Below are positions 50,763-59,963 of a DNA stretch of 64,000 nucleotides, piece by piece. The DNA is from Granulosicoccus sp963833195 (GTDB lineage: Bacteria; Pseudomonadota; Gammaproteobacteria; Granulosicoccales; Granulosicoccaceae), in NCBI GenBank assembly GCA_963833195.1, contig CAWHXF010000028.1:310001-374000 (forward strand), written 5' to 3'. The stretch's first letter is position 1, and each line of letters starts with the position of its first letter. The translations under genes were made by a program, and so were the position numbers. The notes under the pieces were generated by a model. That model had not been told where the DNA came from and searched no databases. It saw only the letters and a list, made by a program, of their open reading frames with translations.

Positions 50763-51355
50763 GCGCCCTCGTCCCGCTCGGCCTCGGAGACCGAAGAAGG
50801 CGCGCTCGCGGGTGACATCAGATCCTCCTGCCTGCCCGTCCACGACGGTTCGTGTCCGCGCAGCAGCCCGAGCAGCTCGTCGGCCAGCGCGACCGCGAGC
50901 ACCACGATGCCGAGCGCGACGAAGCACTGCGGTATCCACAGCGGCACGGCCACCATGCCGGACGACAGATCGCCGTATTCGAGCGATTCGAGCACGAGCG
51001 CCCCGACGTACCAGGCCAGGAACAGCGTGGCGAGCAACGCGATGGCCACCGCCGCGACCTCGGCGGCACGAGCCGCCTTCGCGGGAAGCTTCCCCGTCAG
51101 CAGCGTCACCCGGATGTGGTCCCCGCGGCGCAGCGTGTGCGCGAGCGCCAGGAACGAGGCCGCGGCGAGGAAGAAGCCGGTGAAGTCCGAGTAGGACGGG
51201 ATCGTCAGGCCGAGCGCGCTGCCGCGCACGAGCATGGCCACGCGGTCGACGATGTTCAGCGTGACCTGACCCATCACCAGCACGGCGATGGCCAGCACGA
51301 ACAGGGCGGCGAGCGCCCCGCTCGCGCCGTAGAGGCCATCGAGCAGGCGCCGCAC
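50759..51355 (-). CDS. dctQ: TRAP transporter small permease (DctQ)
   Basis: The protein is 198 residues with four membrane helices. It has the DctQ pattern: LVMGQVTLNIVDRVAMLVRG, then YSDFTGFFLAAASFLALAHT, RRGDHIRVTLLTG (the conserved R-x-G-x-H-I-R) and a C-terminal helix. GTG 51355 lies just after the TAG stop of the binding-protein gene. An acidic Ser/Glu-rich tail follows the last helix. Confidence 0.9.
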   Translation of the reverse strand: MRRLLDGLYGASGALAALFVLAIAVLVMGQVTLNIVDRVAMLVRGSALGLTIPSYSDFTGFFLAAASFLALAHTLRRGDHIRVTLLTGKLPAKAARAAEVAAVAIALLATLFLAWYVGALVLESLEYGDLSSGMVAVPLWIPQCFVALGIVVLAVALADELLGLLRGHEPSWTGRQEDLMSPASAPSSVSEAERDEGA

Positions 51356-51359
51356 GGTC

Positions 51360-52334
51360 CTATTGCCCGTAGGCCTCGAGCAACTGCGCGCCGGTATCAC
51401 CGGCTTCCTCGCGCCACTCGTCGAGCATGGTGGCGCCGATCTCGCGCAAACCCGTGACGAGCGCTTCCGAGGGCTCGTTCACGGTGATGCCGTTGTCCTG
51501 CAGCACCTTCACGTTCGTGGCGGTCTCCTCGCGGCTCATCGCCCAGCCGCGCGCCTCGGCCTCGGCGGCCTGCGCGAGCACCGCTTCCTGCACGGACTCG
51601 TCGAGGCGCCGGAACGCGCGCGCGTTGACCACGACGACGTTCTTCGGAATCCAGGCCTGGATATCGGTGTAGTAGGACAGGAAGTCCCAGGCAGAGGAAT
51701 CCACGCCCGTGGACGGGGAGGTGATCATGGCCTCGACGCGGCCCGTGGAGAAGGCCTGCGGGATGTCCGGCGCCTCGACCTGCGTGGGCGCGGCCCCCGC
51801 CAGGTCCGCGAAGCGTTCCAGGGTTGCATTGTAGGTCCGGAACTTCAGCCCCCTCAGGTCATCGACCGACTCGATGGGCTTCGTGGTGTAGAGCCCCTGC
51901 GGCGGCCAGGGCACCGAGAACAGGATGCGCATGCCCTGCTCCTCCAGCAGCGCCTCGACGATGGGCTTCTGCGCCTGCCACAGCCGTTCGGCCTGGTCGT
52001 AGTCGGTGGCGAGGAACGGCAGGGAGTCCGCACCGAAGGCCGGGTTCTCGTTGGCGAGCAGGGACAGGAAGAACTCCCCCGCCGGCACCTGCGCGCTGCG
52101 CACGGCCTTCGAGATCTCGGGGTGCTTGAAGAGCGATCCCGCGGTGTGCAGGCGGATCTCCAGCTCCCCGTCGGTGAGCGCGGCGACCTCGTCCGCGAAC
52201 TCGGCGATGTTCTTCGTGTGGAAGGTCGTGTCGGGGTACGGCGTCGGCATGTCCCAGGTGGCGGCGTGCGCCGCGGTGCCGAGGAGGAAGGAAACGGCGA
52301 GGCCGGCGGCGGCCGACGTCAGACGGTGGTTCAT
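51360..52334 (-). CDS. dctP: TRAP transporter substrate-binding protein (DctP)
   Basis: The 324-residue periplasmic binding protein has a signal peptide (SAAAGLAVSFLLGTAAHAAT). Typical DctP features are WDMPTPYPDTTFHTKNIAEF, GELEIRLHTAGSLFKHPEIS, the DLRGLKFRTYNATLERFADL hinge and EAMITSPSTGVDSSAWDFLS. The bound acid is unknown. It is the first gene of the dctP-dctQ-dctM operon. ATG 52334 precedes the signal. Confidence 0.93.
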   Translation of the reverse strand: MNHRLTSAAAGLAVSFLLGTAAHAATWDMPTPYPDTTFHTKNIAEFADEVAALTDGELEIRLHTAGSLFKHPEISKAVRSAQVPAGEFFLSLLANENPAFGADSLPFLATDYDQAERLWQAQKPIVEALLEEQGMRILFSVPWPPQGLYTTKPIESVDDLRGLKFRTYNATLERFADLAGAAPTQVEAPDIPQAFSTGRVEAMITSPSTGVDSSAWDFLSYYTDIQAWIPKNVVVVNARAFRRLDESVQEAVLAQAAEAEARGWAMSREETATNVKVLQDNGITVNEPSEALVTGLREIGATMLDEWREEAGDTGAQLLEAYGQ

Positions 52335-52458
52335 GACGGGCTTCCCTTGCGGTGGTGAAAGGACGAGCGGTCCGGACCATCCCATAACGTCGACGATCCA
52401 ACAACGTCCGACGAGCGCGCAACGTCGACGCGGGTCGGGGAGCGAGGCCCGCGCAGCC

Positions 52459-53514
52459 CTACCGTCGTGCCACGCCCGATATCGAGTCAGCGGTGGCGTC
52501 CGGCGCAAGGAACGCACGGATCGTCCATGCCGTCTCGTCGTGGACCGCTGCCCTCGCGACCCCGGGACGATCCCGGCACAACACGGGCTCGATCCCCTCG
52601 CCACCCGCCAAGCACTCGGGCAGGAAGGTGTAGTGGCCGACGTGCTCGCCGGCCGATCGCAGCACGAAATCGGGGTTCGCACGGGACAGCCACAGCGCGC
52701 ATTCGTCGTACGGGGCCTCGGCGTCGGCCTCCCCCGCCAGCAGCAGCACGGGGGACGAGATGCGCGCCAGGCTTTCCGGCGAGAACGCCCGCACCGGCGG
52801 TGCCGGTGCCAGTGCGACGCACCGCGCCACGCGCGGGTCCAGCAGCGACTCGCCATGGCGGCGCCACGAGCGCCGGAATCTCGCCGATTCGGCCTGCAAC
52901 CGCGATAGCTGCCTCGCGAGGTCCGGGAACTCGCGCGGAGCCGCCCCGCCCGCCATGGCGGTCGAGGCGCGCCAGCGTTCGAATCGATGCATAGACGTGA
53001 CTGCGCCCATGAGGGCCAACGCGGTGTGGCCACCCAGCGAGAAGCCGACCACGCCGATCCGCTTCATGTCGATCCGCCCGTCGACCGAACCCACCTCGCT
53101 CAGACGGTCGAGAACCAACGACAGATCCAGCGCGCGCTCCCACCAGCACAGGAACCCTTCCGCGCGATAGGGCTCCGTCGCGGTATTGCCGTGATGGTCC
53201 ACGCCGATGCACACGTGTCCGGCCCGAACGAGGCGGTCGGCGAGCCACGACAGGCTCGCGGCGCTACCCCCGGTGCCGTGCGACAGGAGCACGAGCGGCC
53301 ACGCGTTCGTAGTGGACAACTCCGCGTTCCGGGCCAGCGGTACCTGCACGAACGGCGTGCGCGTGCCGCCGTCGCGTCGGCGCTCGGTCACCGGCGTGCC
53401 GTCGGCGACCGGGTACCAGCACGTCCAGGCGACGGGTCTCGGCGCCACGTCGTCCCAGTCGCTACGAAGATCGTCTAGCAACCGCCCTTCGGCGCACCCG
53501 GTTCGATACGGCAC
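52459..53514 (-). CDS. Alpha/beta hydrolase (dienelactone-hydrolase or PAF-acetylhydrolase type)
   Basis: The protein is 351 residues. The oxyanion motif LLSHGTGGSAASLSWLAD lies near residue 76, VCIGVDHHGNT follows, and the nucleophile is in GVVGFSLGGHTAL. The acid is in LLAGEADAEAPYDE and a His in GEHVGHYTFLPEC. No signal peptide is seen. It acts on an unknown ester. GTG 53514 is the likely start; the frame stays open upstream into the ALDH remnant on the opposite strand. Confidence 0.85.
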   Translation of the reverse strand: MPYRTGCAEGRLLDDLRSDWDDVAPRPVAWTCWYPVADGTPVTERRRDGGTRTPFVQVPLARNAELSTTNAWPLVLLSHGTGGSAASLSWLADRLVRAGHVCIGVDHHGNTATEPYRAEGFLCWWERALDLSLVLDRLSEVGSVDGRIDMKRIGVVGFSLGGHTALALMGAVTSMHRFERWRASTAMAGGAAPREFPDLARQLSRLQAESARFRRSWRRHGESLLDPRVARCVALAPAPPVRAFSPESLARISSPVLLLAGEADAEAPYDECALWLSRANPDFVLRSAGEHVGHYTFLPECLAGGEGIEPVLCRDRPGVARAAVHDETAWTIRAFLAPDATADSISGVARR

Positions 53515-53589
53515 GGAGCTGCTCCGTGAAAGCGAGTGCCGGGACTCTACCAGCGCGCTCCGGTCGGTCGACCCTTGGTCCCCCGAGGC

Positions 53590-53878
53590 CACCGACCCCG
53601 CCACCGGCGAGGTCATCGGCACCGTGCCGGATTCGGGCGCCGCCGAGACGCGCCGCGCGATCGAGGCGGCGCGTGCGGCCTTCCCCGCGTTCGGACGCAC
53701 GACCGCCAACGAGCGGCCGGACATGTTGCGGCGCATGCACGACGTCGTGCTTGAGCGGCGCGACGAGCTCGCGGCGCTGCTCACGCGCGAGCGGGGCAAG
53801 CCGCTGTCCGAGGCGCGCGGCGAGATCACGATCTGCGCGGCGAACCTGCAGTGGGTCGCCGAGAAGGCGCGCAGGAAG
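53590..53878 (+). pseudogene. Aldehyde dehydrogenase N-terminal remnant
   Basis: The frame reads PATGEVIGTVPDSGAAETRR, EARAAFPAFGRTTANERPDM-like segments, LRRMHDVVLERRDELAALLT and RERGKPLSEARGEI. This matches residues about 25-130 of succinate-semialdehyde-type aldehyde dehydrogenases (GabD). The catalytic Cys/Glu and the rest of the ~480-residue enzyme are absent. After 53878 the frame runs into unrelated sequence with two hairpins. It is a decayed gene fragment. Confidence 0.75.
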
Positions 53879-53889
53879 TACGCGCGCTT

Positions 53890-53934
53890 CGGCGGGCTCG
53901 GGGGCCGAGCCCGCACTCACGCTCGCCTGAGCGT
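53890..53934. repeat. Two adjacent perfect hairpins
   Basis: Hairpin 1: gcgggctcgg (53890-53899) pairs perfectly with ccgagcccgc (53903-53912) around a 3-base loop. Hairpin 2: tcacgctc (53915-53922) pairs with gagcgtga (53927-53934) around 4 bases. No T tract follows, so they are not ordinary Rho-independent terminators. They lie just where the ALDH remnant ends. Confidence 0.85.
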
Positions 53935-54088
53935 GACGACGTCGTCCGCCACCATGGCCGACTTCGCGGACTCGACGGGCCGCTGGCAAGATTACACCCC
54001 CCCGGAAGAGGTCTGGTTCATCCGCCGCGCCGGCGCCCTCCCGGCGAGATGATGAGGCCGACCGACTCACCTTCCTCCCGGACGACTC

Positions 54089-55249
54089 ATGAAGCTACCC
54101 ATTCATCACGGGCGAGGCCCCGCCCTGCTCGCGGCCGGCGTCGCGTTCTCGATCGGCACCGCGGCCGTCGCCCAGGACGCGCCCGCGAGCGACTCGGCGC
54201 TCTTCGCCGAGATGCCGCTGACCATGAACACGCTGGACGGCATCTCGATGGCGCCGGACGGCACACTCGTGCTGTCGGTACCGAACTTCAACAACATCCA
54301 CCTCGCCGACTTCCCCGTGAAGCACGGTGCTTCCCCGGCCCTGATGGCGGGCGTGTCGGCGGACGGGCGAGTCTCGCCCTGGTACCGCTTCGCCGATGAC
54401 GAGCTGCACCCGGATACCGTGGCGGTCGGTCCCATGGCCCACGCCTTCGGGCCCGACGGCAACCTCTACGTCAACGACATGCAGGTCTACTACGACCGGG
54501 GACACAAGTCGCGCGTCCTGCGCATCGTCATGGAGGACGGCGAGCCGCAGCGCTCCGAGGTCGTCGTCACCGGGCTGATCGCGGCCAACGGGATGGACTG
54601 GCACGGCGACACGATGTTCGTCACCGAGTCGATCCTGAAGGACCCGAAGGCCGAGGGGAATGCCTCGGACAGGCTGCTGTCCGGCGTCTACGCGTTCACG
54701 CTCGACGAGCTGAACGGCGCGCCGGTCGAGGTCGCGCCCTACGGCGGCGACGGTGACGTCGCGGCGGGCGATCCGCATCTGGTCGAAGTCTACGAGAGCT
54801 CCAACCGGGCGGGGTTCGGCGCGGACGGCGTGGCCGTCGGCGGCGACGGCGCGCTCTACGTGGGCGTGCTGGAAGCGGCCACGATTCATCGCACCGAGCT
54901 CGACGGTATCGAGGCGGTGTCCACCGACGTGTTCGTGCAGGGCGAACCCATCGACTCGACCGACGGGCTGATCTGGTCGGACGCCCGCGACGCGTTCTTC
55001 CTCGCCGACTTCTTCGGCAACAAGGTCCACCGGATCTCGCCCGAAGGGGAGGTGACGGTTCTCGCGGAGAACGGCGACACGAGCGGCGCGGACGGCGGAC
55101 TCGACATGCCGGCGGTGGTGTTCGAACGCGCCGACGATCTGATCGTGGCGAACATGGACATGGCGTGGGCGGCCCCGACGGCGTTGCGGGTCAATCGGGA
55201 CGTCGACGGGGCGTATCAGCTGGTCCGGATTCCGCTGACGGAAGACTGA
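54089..55249 (+). CDS. Secreted SMP-30/gluconolactonase-like beta-propeller protein
   Basis: The 386-residue protein has a signal peptide ending at AVAQD (about residue 29). A six-bladed propeller follows, with GISMAPDGTLVLSVPNFNNI, HAFGPDGNLYVND, GLIAANGMDWHGDTMFVTES, DGVAVGGDGALYVGV, STDGLIWSDARDAFFLADFF and a C-terminal VANMDM. It is related to the SMP-30/strictosidine-synthase group; calcium or zinc ligands cannot be assigned with certainty. A lactonase or sugar-binding role in the periplasm is inferred from the sugar importer genes beside it. Confidence 0.8.
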   Translation: MKLPIHHGRGPALLAAGVAFSIGTAAVAQDAPASDSALFAEMPLTMNTLDGISMAPDGTLVLSVPNFNNIHLADFPVKHGASPALMAGVSADGRVSPWYRFADDELHPDTVAVGPMAHAFGPDGNLYVNDMQVYYDRGHKSRVLRIVMEDGEPQRSEVVVTGLIAANGMDWHGDTMFVTESILKDPKAEGNASDRLLSGVYAFTLDELNGAPVEVAPYGGDGDVAAGDPHLVEVYESSNRAGFGADGVAVGGDGALYVGVLEAATIHRTELDGIEAVSTDVFVQGEPIDSTDGLIWSDARDAFFLADFFGNKVHRISPEGEVTVLAENGDTSGADGGLDMPAVVFERADDLIVANMDMAWAAPTALRVNRDVDGAYQLVRIPLTED

Positions 55250-55261
55250 CCCGGTCTGGAC

Positions 55262-55535
55262 TCAGAACTCCAGCCCCAGCGCGAACCCACCCAGCGCGTA
55301 CGCGAACGCCGTGATCAGCACGATGCCGATCACGTTCGGCACCACGCCGCCGCGTGCCATCTGCGCGATGGTCACCGCACCGGTGCCGAACACGATGGCG
55401 TTCGGCGGCGTGCCGACGGGCAGCATGAACGCGCACGTCGCCGCGTAGCCCGCGACGATCGCGTTCGGAGGGCTGCCCAGCAGCGTGCCGAGCCCACCCA
55501 TCGTGGCGGACCAGGCGATCGCGAGCACGAGACAG
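55262..55535 (-). pseudogene. Remnant of a DASS (SLC13-type) anion transporter
   Basis: The frame contains two hallmark motifs of the divalent-anion:Na+ symporter family: SATMGGLGTLLGSPPNAIV and FMLPVGTPPNAIVFGTG. In intact transporters these lie in separate repeats some 200 residues apart; here only four residues (AGYA) separate them. The helix after the second motif (IGIVLITAFAYALGGFALG) ends normally. So a C-terminal fragment with an internal deletion survives, and the 5' part is gone, abutting the SMP-30 gene. Confidence 0.75.
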
Positions 55536-55553
55536 GGCGGCCGGCGGCACCGC

Positions 55554-56519
55554 TCAGGACGAGGCGCGAGTGTCGCCGGGCGCACGCGCGTCGCCGCCAC
55601 GCAGCGACTCCGCCCCGCGCACCCGCGTCCGCACGCGGTACACGGAACCCGACGAGGTGATGAAGAGGTCCGTCCCGTCGTCACCGCCGAAGCAGCAGTT
55701 CGCGGTGGTATCCGGCAGCTCGATGCGGCCGATCCGGCGACCGTCCGGGCGCAGGCAGTGGATGCCGTCGGCGGAGCTCGTCCAGACGCGCCCGTCGACG
55801 TCGATGCGGAAGCCGTCCGGCACCCCGGGTTTGATCGTCGCGAAGACGCGACCGCCCTGCAGGCGGTTCCCGACCACGTCGAACACGCGGATGTGGTGCG
55901 GCCTGTCGTAGTCGAAGCCGGGGACGCTCGCCCCGACGGTCGCTCCGGAGTCGGCGATGTAGAGCAGGGACTCGTCGGGCGAGAAGGCCAGACCGTTCGG
56001 CTTGTCGAAGTCGCTCGCCACGCGGGCGATGGAGCCGTCGGGGTCGATGCGGTAGACGTCGTTGCTGCCGATCTCGCTGTCGGCGGGGTAGCCCTCGGCG
56101 TCGGAATCGATGCCGTAGGGCGGGTCGGTGAACCAGATCCCGCCGTCGCTCGCGACCACGACGTCGTTGGGGGAGTTCAGCCGGTTCCCGTCGACGCGCT
56201 CGGCGAGCACGCGCACCGCGGCGGGGTTCTGCGGGTCGTCGCGCACGATCACCCGCCGGCCCCCGTGCTCGCAGGACACCATGCGCCCGGCCAGGTCCGT
56301 GGTGTTGCCGTTGGCGAAGTCGGTGTCGTCCAGCACGGTGCGCACGCTCTCGCCCTCGCGCCAGCGCAGCATGCGTTTCGACGGGATGTCGTTGAAGTAC
56401 AGCGCGCCGTGCCACCACACCGGTCCCTCGGTCCAGGTATAGCCGAGAGCGACCGGCTCGATCGATGCGTCCGCCGGTATCAGCGCCTCGAACTCGGCGT
56501 CCTCGAAATGGATCTTCAC
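55554..56519 (-). CDS. SMP-30/gluconolactonase family protein
   Basis: The 321-residue protein has the SMP-30 six-bladed fold: LGYTWTEGPVWWHGALYFND (metal Glu), DGNRLNSPNDVVVASDGGIW, FTDPPYGID, KPNGLAFSPDESLLYIADSG and PDGFRIDVDGRVWTSSADGI. It should open a sugar lactone to the acid in the cytosol, as no signal peptide is present. GTG 56519 overlaps the stop of the permease gene, so it is the last gene of the sugar ABC operon. A basic tail follows the last blade. Confidence 0.92.
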   Translation of the reverse strand: MKIHFEDAEFEALIPADASIEPVALGYTWTEGPVWWHGALYFNDIPSKRMLRWREGESVRTVLDDTDFANGNTTDLAGRMVSCEHGGRRVIVRDDPQNPAAVRVLAERVDGNRLNSPNDVVVASDGGIWFTDPPYGIDSDAEGYPADSEIGSNDVYRIDPDGSIARVASDFDKPNGLAFSPDESLLYIADSGATVGASVPGFDYDRPHHIRVFDVVGNRLQGGRVFATIKPGVPDGFRIDVDGRVWTSSADGIHCLRPDGRRIGRIELPDTTANCCFGGDDGTDLFITSSGSVYRVRTRVRGAESLRGGDARAPGDTRASS

Positions 56520-57469
56520 GTGCGGGCCTCCCGGCGTCTGAGGTTCTGCACCACCAGCATCACGATGATGATGCCGCCGAACACGATCTGCCGATACGCC
56601 TCGCCGATCTGCATCACCGAGAGTACCGAGGTCACCAGGGTGATGAACAGCGCCCCGCCCACCGTGCCGAGATACGAGCCGCGCCCGCCGAGGATCGACG
56701 TGCCGCCGATCACGACGGCCGCGATCACCGGCATCAGGTAGGGATCCCCCATCGACTGGTAGGCCTGGTTGGCGTAGCCGGCGAGCAGCACGCCGCCGAG
56801 CGCGGAGCACAGCCCCGCGATGACGAAGGCCGTGAACGTCACCGAGACGGTGCCGACGCCCGACAGCCAGCTCGCCTTCTCCGAGTGTCCGATGGCGATC
56901 AGGTAACGCCCGAGATGCGTCCGGTGCAGCAGCCACAGCAGCAGCACCGACAGTGCGATCCAGACCAGGAACGCGTTCGGCACGCCGAGGCTGCGCCCGG
57001 TGGCGAGCGCGCTCATCAGCGGGGAGGCCTCGCCCTTCGGGTTGAACCCGCCGGTGAACAGGACCGACGAGCCCAGCAGGATCGCGTTCACCGCCAGCGT
57101 CCACACCATCGAGGGGATGCGGAACAGCGCCACGCCGACCCCGTTGACCACGCCGATCAGCGCACCGACCGTCAGCGCCGCCGGGATCGCGAGCGCCTGC
57201 CACAGGGGATCGCCGGTCCCCGCGAGCGTGGTCGACACGATGGCCGCCCAGCCGAGCGTCCACGGCACCGACAGGTCGATGTGCCCGAGCAGGATCACGA
57301 CCATGGCGCCCGCGGCGAGCACCCCCAGAAAGGCCGCGATCTGCGTCTGCGTGAGCAGGTAGTCCAGGCTCAGGAAGTTCGGGAACACCAGCGCGCCGAC
57401 GAGCACGACCACGATCGAGCCGAGCCAGGGCATCGCCGCGTCGAGGTTCAGGTGCCGAAGCGCGCTCAC
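56516..57469 (-). CDS. Sugar ABC transporter permease (RbsC family), second copy
   Basis: The 317-residue membrane protein has about 9-10 helices, with family signatures AGAMVVILLGHIDLSVPWTL, AVNAILLGSSVLFTGGF, RTHLGRYLIAIGHSEKASWL and AVVIGGTSILGGRGSYLGTV (the EAA-like ATPase contact loop). GTG 57469 overlaps the first permease stop. Paired permeases suggest a heterodimeric channel. Confidence 0.93.
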   Translation of the reverse strand: MSALRHLNLDAAMPWLGSIVVVLVGALVFPNFLSLDYLLTQTQIAAFLGVLAAGAMVVILLGHIDLSVPWTLGWAAIVSTTLAGTGDPLWQALAIPAALTVGALIGVVNGVGVALFRIPSMVWTLAVNAILLGSSVLFTGGFNPKGEASPLMSALATGRSLGVPNAFLVWIALSVLLLWLLHRTHLGRYLIAIGHSEKASWLSGVGTVSVTFTAFVIAGLCSALGGVLLAGYANQAYQSMGDPYLMPVIAAVVIGGTSILGGRGSYLGTVGGALFITLVTSVLSVMQIGEAYRQIVFGGIIIVMLVVQNLRRREART

Positions 57470-58443
57470 CGCTCGAACGCCTCCAGCCGGTTCCTGAGCC
57501 GCAGCACGTCGGCGCCCCCGATCGCGATGGCCAGCGCCAGGATCAGCCCTTCCACGAAGGGCTGCGCCAACGGCGGCAGGCCGGAGAAGAACATCAGTGC
57601 CGAGATCGTCTTCAGGATGAACGCCCCGAGGATCGCACCGATCACCGAGCCGACCCCGCCGCGCAGCGCCACGCCGCCGAGCACGATCGCGGCGATCGAG
57701 TTGAGCGTGTAGTTGGGACCGATCCCCGCGTCCCCGGTGGTGGTGACGAAGCCGACGTAGCTGCCCGCCAGGCCCGCGAACAGCCCCGCCAGCGCGAACG
57801 CCCCGATGCGCACGCCGGCCACCGGCGTGCCCGACTGCCAGGCGGCCTGCTCGGACGATCCGGTGGCGTACAGCGCCAGCCCGAACCCGGTGCGCCGCAA
57901 CGGCAGCCAGAACAGCAGCACGACGGCGGCGATGATGATCAGCGCGACCGGCACGCCGCCCACGTCCAGCGTCATCCGGTCGGCGAGGTCGTAGTCGATG
58001 GTGCCGCCGGGCGTGGGGCGCACCAGCAGCGCGATGCCGCCGTAGATGGCGGCGGTGGCCAGCGTGGCGACGATCGGCTGCAGCCGGCCGTAGACGATGA
58101 CGAGGCCGTTGAGCGTGCCGCACGCGAGGCCCACCAGCAGCACGGCCGCGGAACCGAACGCCATCTCCAGCGCGGAGCCGGACACCAGGTGCGAGGCCAC
58201 CACGTTGCTCAGCGCCATGATCGCGCCGACGGACAGGTCCAGCCCGCGCACGAGCACCGCGAAGAACTGCGCGATCGCCACCAGCGCCAGGATCGTCGCC
58301 TGATTGGCCCAGATCGTCAGCACGTAGGTGCTGGCGCCGCTGGGGTGCGTGCCTAGGTAGAGCGTCAGCGCCAGGGCCAGGAACGCGGCCGCGAACAGCT
58401 CGCGCGGGTTGCCGAGCAGGCGATCGCGCCAGGCGGCGTTCAC
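57466..58443 (-). CDS. Sugar ABC transporter permease (RbsC family), first copy
   Basis: The 325-residue permease of the RbsC/AraH type has VRGLDLSVGAIMALSNVVAS, IVATLATAAIYGGIALLVRP, RTGFGLALYATGSSEQAAWQ and AIVLGGVALRGGVGSVIGAI as conserved blocks. GTG 58443 overlaps the ATPase stop. Together with the following copy it forms the membrane part of the importer. Confidence 0.93.
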   Translation of the reverse strand: MNAAWRDRLLGNPRELFAAAFLALALTLYLGTHPSGASTYVLTIWANQATILALVAIAQFFAVLVRGLDLSVGAIMALSNVVASHLVSGSALEMAFGSAAVLLVGLACGTLNGLVIVYGRLQPIVATLATAAIYGGIALLVRPTPGGTIDYDLADRMTLDVGGVPVALIIIAAVVLLFWLPLRRTGFGLALYATGSSEQAAWQSGTPVAGVRIGAFALAGLFAGLAGSYVGFVTTTGDAGIGPNYTLNSIAAIVLGGVALRGGVGSVIGAILGAFILKTISALMFFSGLPPLAQPFVEGLILALAIAIGGADVLRLRNRLEAFER

Positions 58444-59960
58444 GCCGCCACGTTCAGCGACGCGGCGATGACGTTCTCGGACGTCAGCGCATCCCCGGTC
58501 AGCCGCTGCACCACGCGACCGCCGTAGAAGACGTGCACCTCGTCGCACAGGTGCACCAGCTCTTCCTGGTCGGTGGTCAGCAGCAGCACGCCGACGCCCT
58601 GCGCGGCCAGCCGCCGCAGCAGGGTGTAGATCTGCGCCTTGGTCTTCACGTCGATGCCCCGCGTGGGGTCGGCCAGCAGCAGGCAGCGCGGCTTCAGGAC
58701 GAGCCATTTCATCAGGGCGACCTTCTGCTGGTTTCCACCGGAGAGCGCGCCCACGGGCTGGTCGAAGGAGGCGCACACCAGCTCGAGCTCGGCGGCCAGG
58801 GAGACGATGTGCGCCTCGCTCCCCTCGCCCTGCACCGCCTCGTGGCCGAGCAGCGCCAGCGTCACGTTGTCGCCGATCGACAGCGCAGGGATCAGGCCCT
58901 CGGTCTTGCGATCCTCGGGCACCAGCGCCAGTCCCACGTCGCGCGCCTTGGCCGCGCCCGGTCCGGACAGATCGACCGCGCGCCCGTCGATCAGGACCTC
59001 GCCGCGCACACGCCGCAGCACGCCGAAGAGCGCGTGCAGCAGCGTCATCTGGCCCTGCCCGTCCAGGCCCCCGATGCCGACGATGCTGCCCGCCGGCACG
59101 TCGAGGCTCACGTCGTGCAGGCGGCCCTCCCAGCACAGGTCGCGCACGGACAGCACCGGCGGCCCGGCCTTCGCGTCGAGCGCGTCGGCCCCCACCTCCG
59201 GCCTCGGGGGGAACAGCTCGGTCAGGGGCTGCCCGATCATCAGCCGGATGATCTCGGCGTAGTCGTGGCGACCGTTGTCGAAGGTCTCGACGTGCCGTCC
59301 GTTGCGGAACACGCTGATGCGATCGGCGAGTGCGTCCACCTCGTGGAATCGGTGCGAGATGAACAGCACGCCGAGTCCCTCGTCGCGCAGCTCGCGCAGC
59401 AGCTCGAACACGCGCTCCACGACGCTCGCGTTCAGCGCCGAGGTCGCCTCGTCGAGAATCAGCAGGCGCGGCGAGCGGTACAGGGCCTTGACGATCTCGA
59501 CCAGCTGCCGGTCGGGCAGGGTGAGATCGCGCACCCGCATCGTCAGGCGGATGGTCTCGCCGCCGATGCGGTCGAGCAGCGCGCGCGCCCGGTCCAGCGC
59601 GCGGTAGGAGAACGGGCCCAGTCCCGTCGAGCGCGCGCCCAGCAGCACGTTGTCGCGCACCGACAGGTCCGGCGCCAGCGACAGCTCCTGGAACATGCAC
59701 ACGATGCCGCGGCCCTGCGCCGCGGCGGGCGTGGCCAGCCGAACGGGCTCGCCGTCGATGCGAAGCTCGCCGGGCGAAGGCTGCACCACGCCCGCGATCA
59801 GCTTCATCAGCGTCGACTTGCCCGCGCCGTTCTCGCCCAGCACCGCATGGATCTCGCCCGCGCGGCAGGTGAAGTCCACCTCGCTCAGCGCGGCGACCGG
59901 ACCGTAGTGCCGCGATACGCCGCGCAGCTCGAGCAGCGGCGCGGCCGCGGACCGATCCAC
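58440..59960 (-). CDS. Sugar ABC transporter ATPase with tandem domains (RbsA family)
   Basis: The protein is 506 residues with two ATPase domains. Domain 1 has Walker A GENGAGKST and Walker B LLILDEATSAL, but a weak signature (TLPDRQLVEIVKAL). Domain 2 has no proper Walker A (GIGGLDGQGQMTLL), but a good signature (LSGGNQQKVAL). So a single composite site from domain 1 Walker motifs and domain 2 signature is expected, as is usual in this family. It drives the two permeases. It lies 3 bp after the binding-protein gene. Confidence 0.94.
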   Translation of the reverse strand: MDRSAAAPLLELRGVSRHYGPVAALSEVDFTCRAGEIHAVLGENGAGKSTLMKLIAGVVQPSPGELRIDGEPVRLATPAAAQGRGIVCMFQELSLAPDLSVRDNVLLGARSTGLGPFSYRALDRARALLDRIGGETIRLTMRVRDLTLPDRQLVEIVKALYRSPRLLILDEATSALNASVVERVFELLRELRDEGLGVLFISHRFHEVDALADRISVFRNGRHVETFDNGRHDYAEIIRLMIGQPLTELFPPRPEVGADALDAKAGPPVLSVRDLCWEGRLHDVSLDVPAGSIVGIGGLDGQGQMTLLHALFGVLRRVRGEVLIDGRAVDLSGPGAAKARDVGLALVPEDRKTEGLIPALSIGDNVTLALLGHEAVQGEGSEAHIVSLAAELELVCASFDQPVGALSGGNQQKVALMKWLVLKPRCLLLADPTRGIDVKTKAQIYTLLRRLAAQGVGVLLLTTDQEELVHLCDEVHVFYGGRVVQRLTGDALTSENVIAASLNVAA

Positions 59961-59963
59961 CCG

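Noticed and set aside
53890..53934. Rho-independent terminator
   Set aside because: Two perfect hairpins but no T-rich tract after either.
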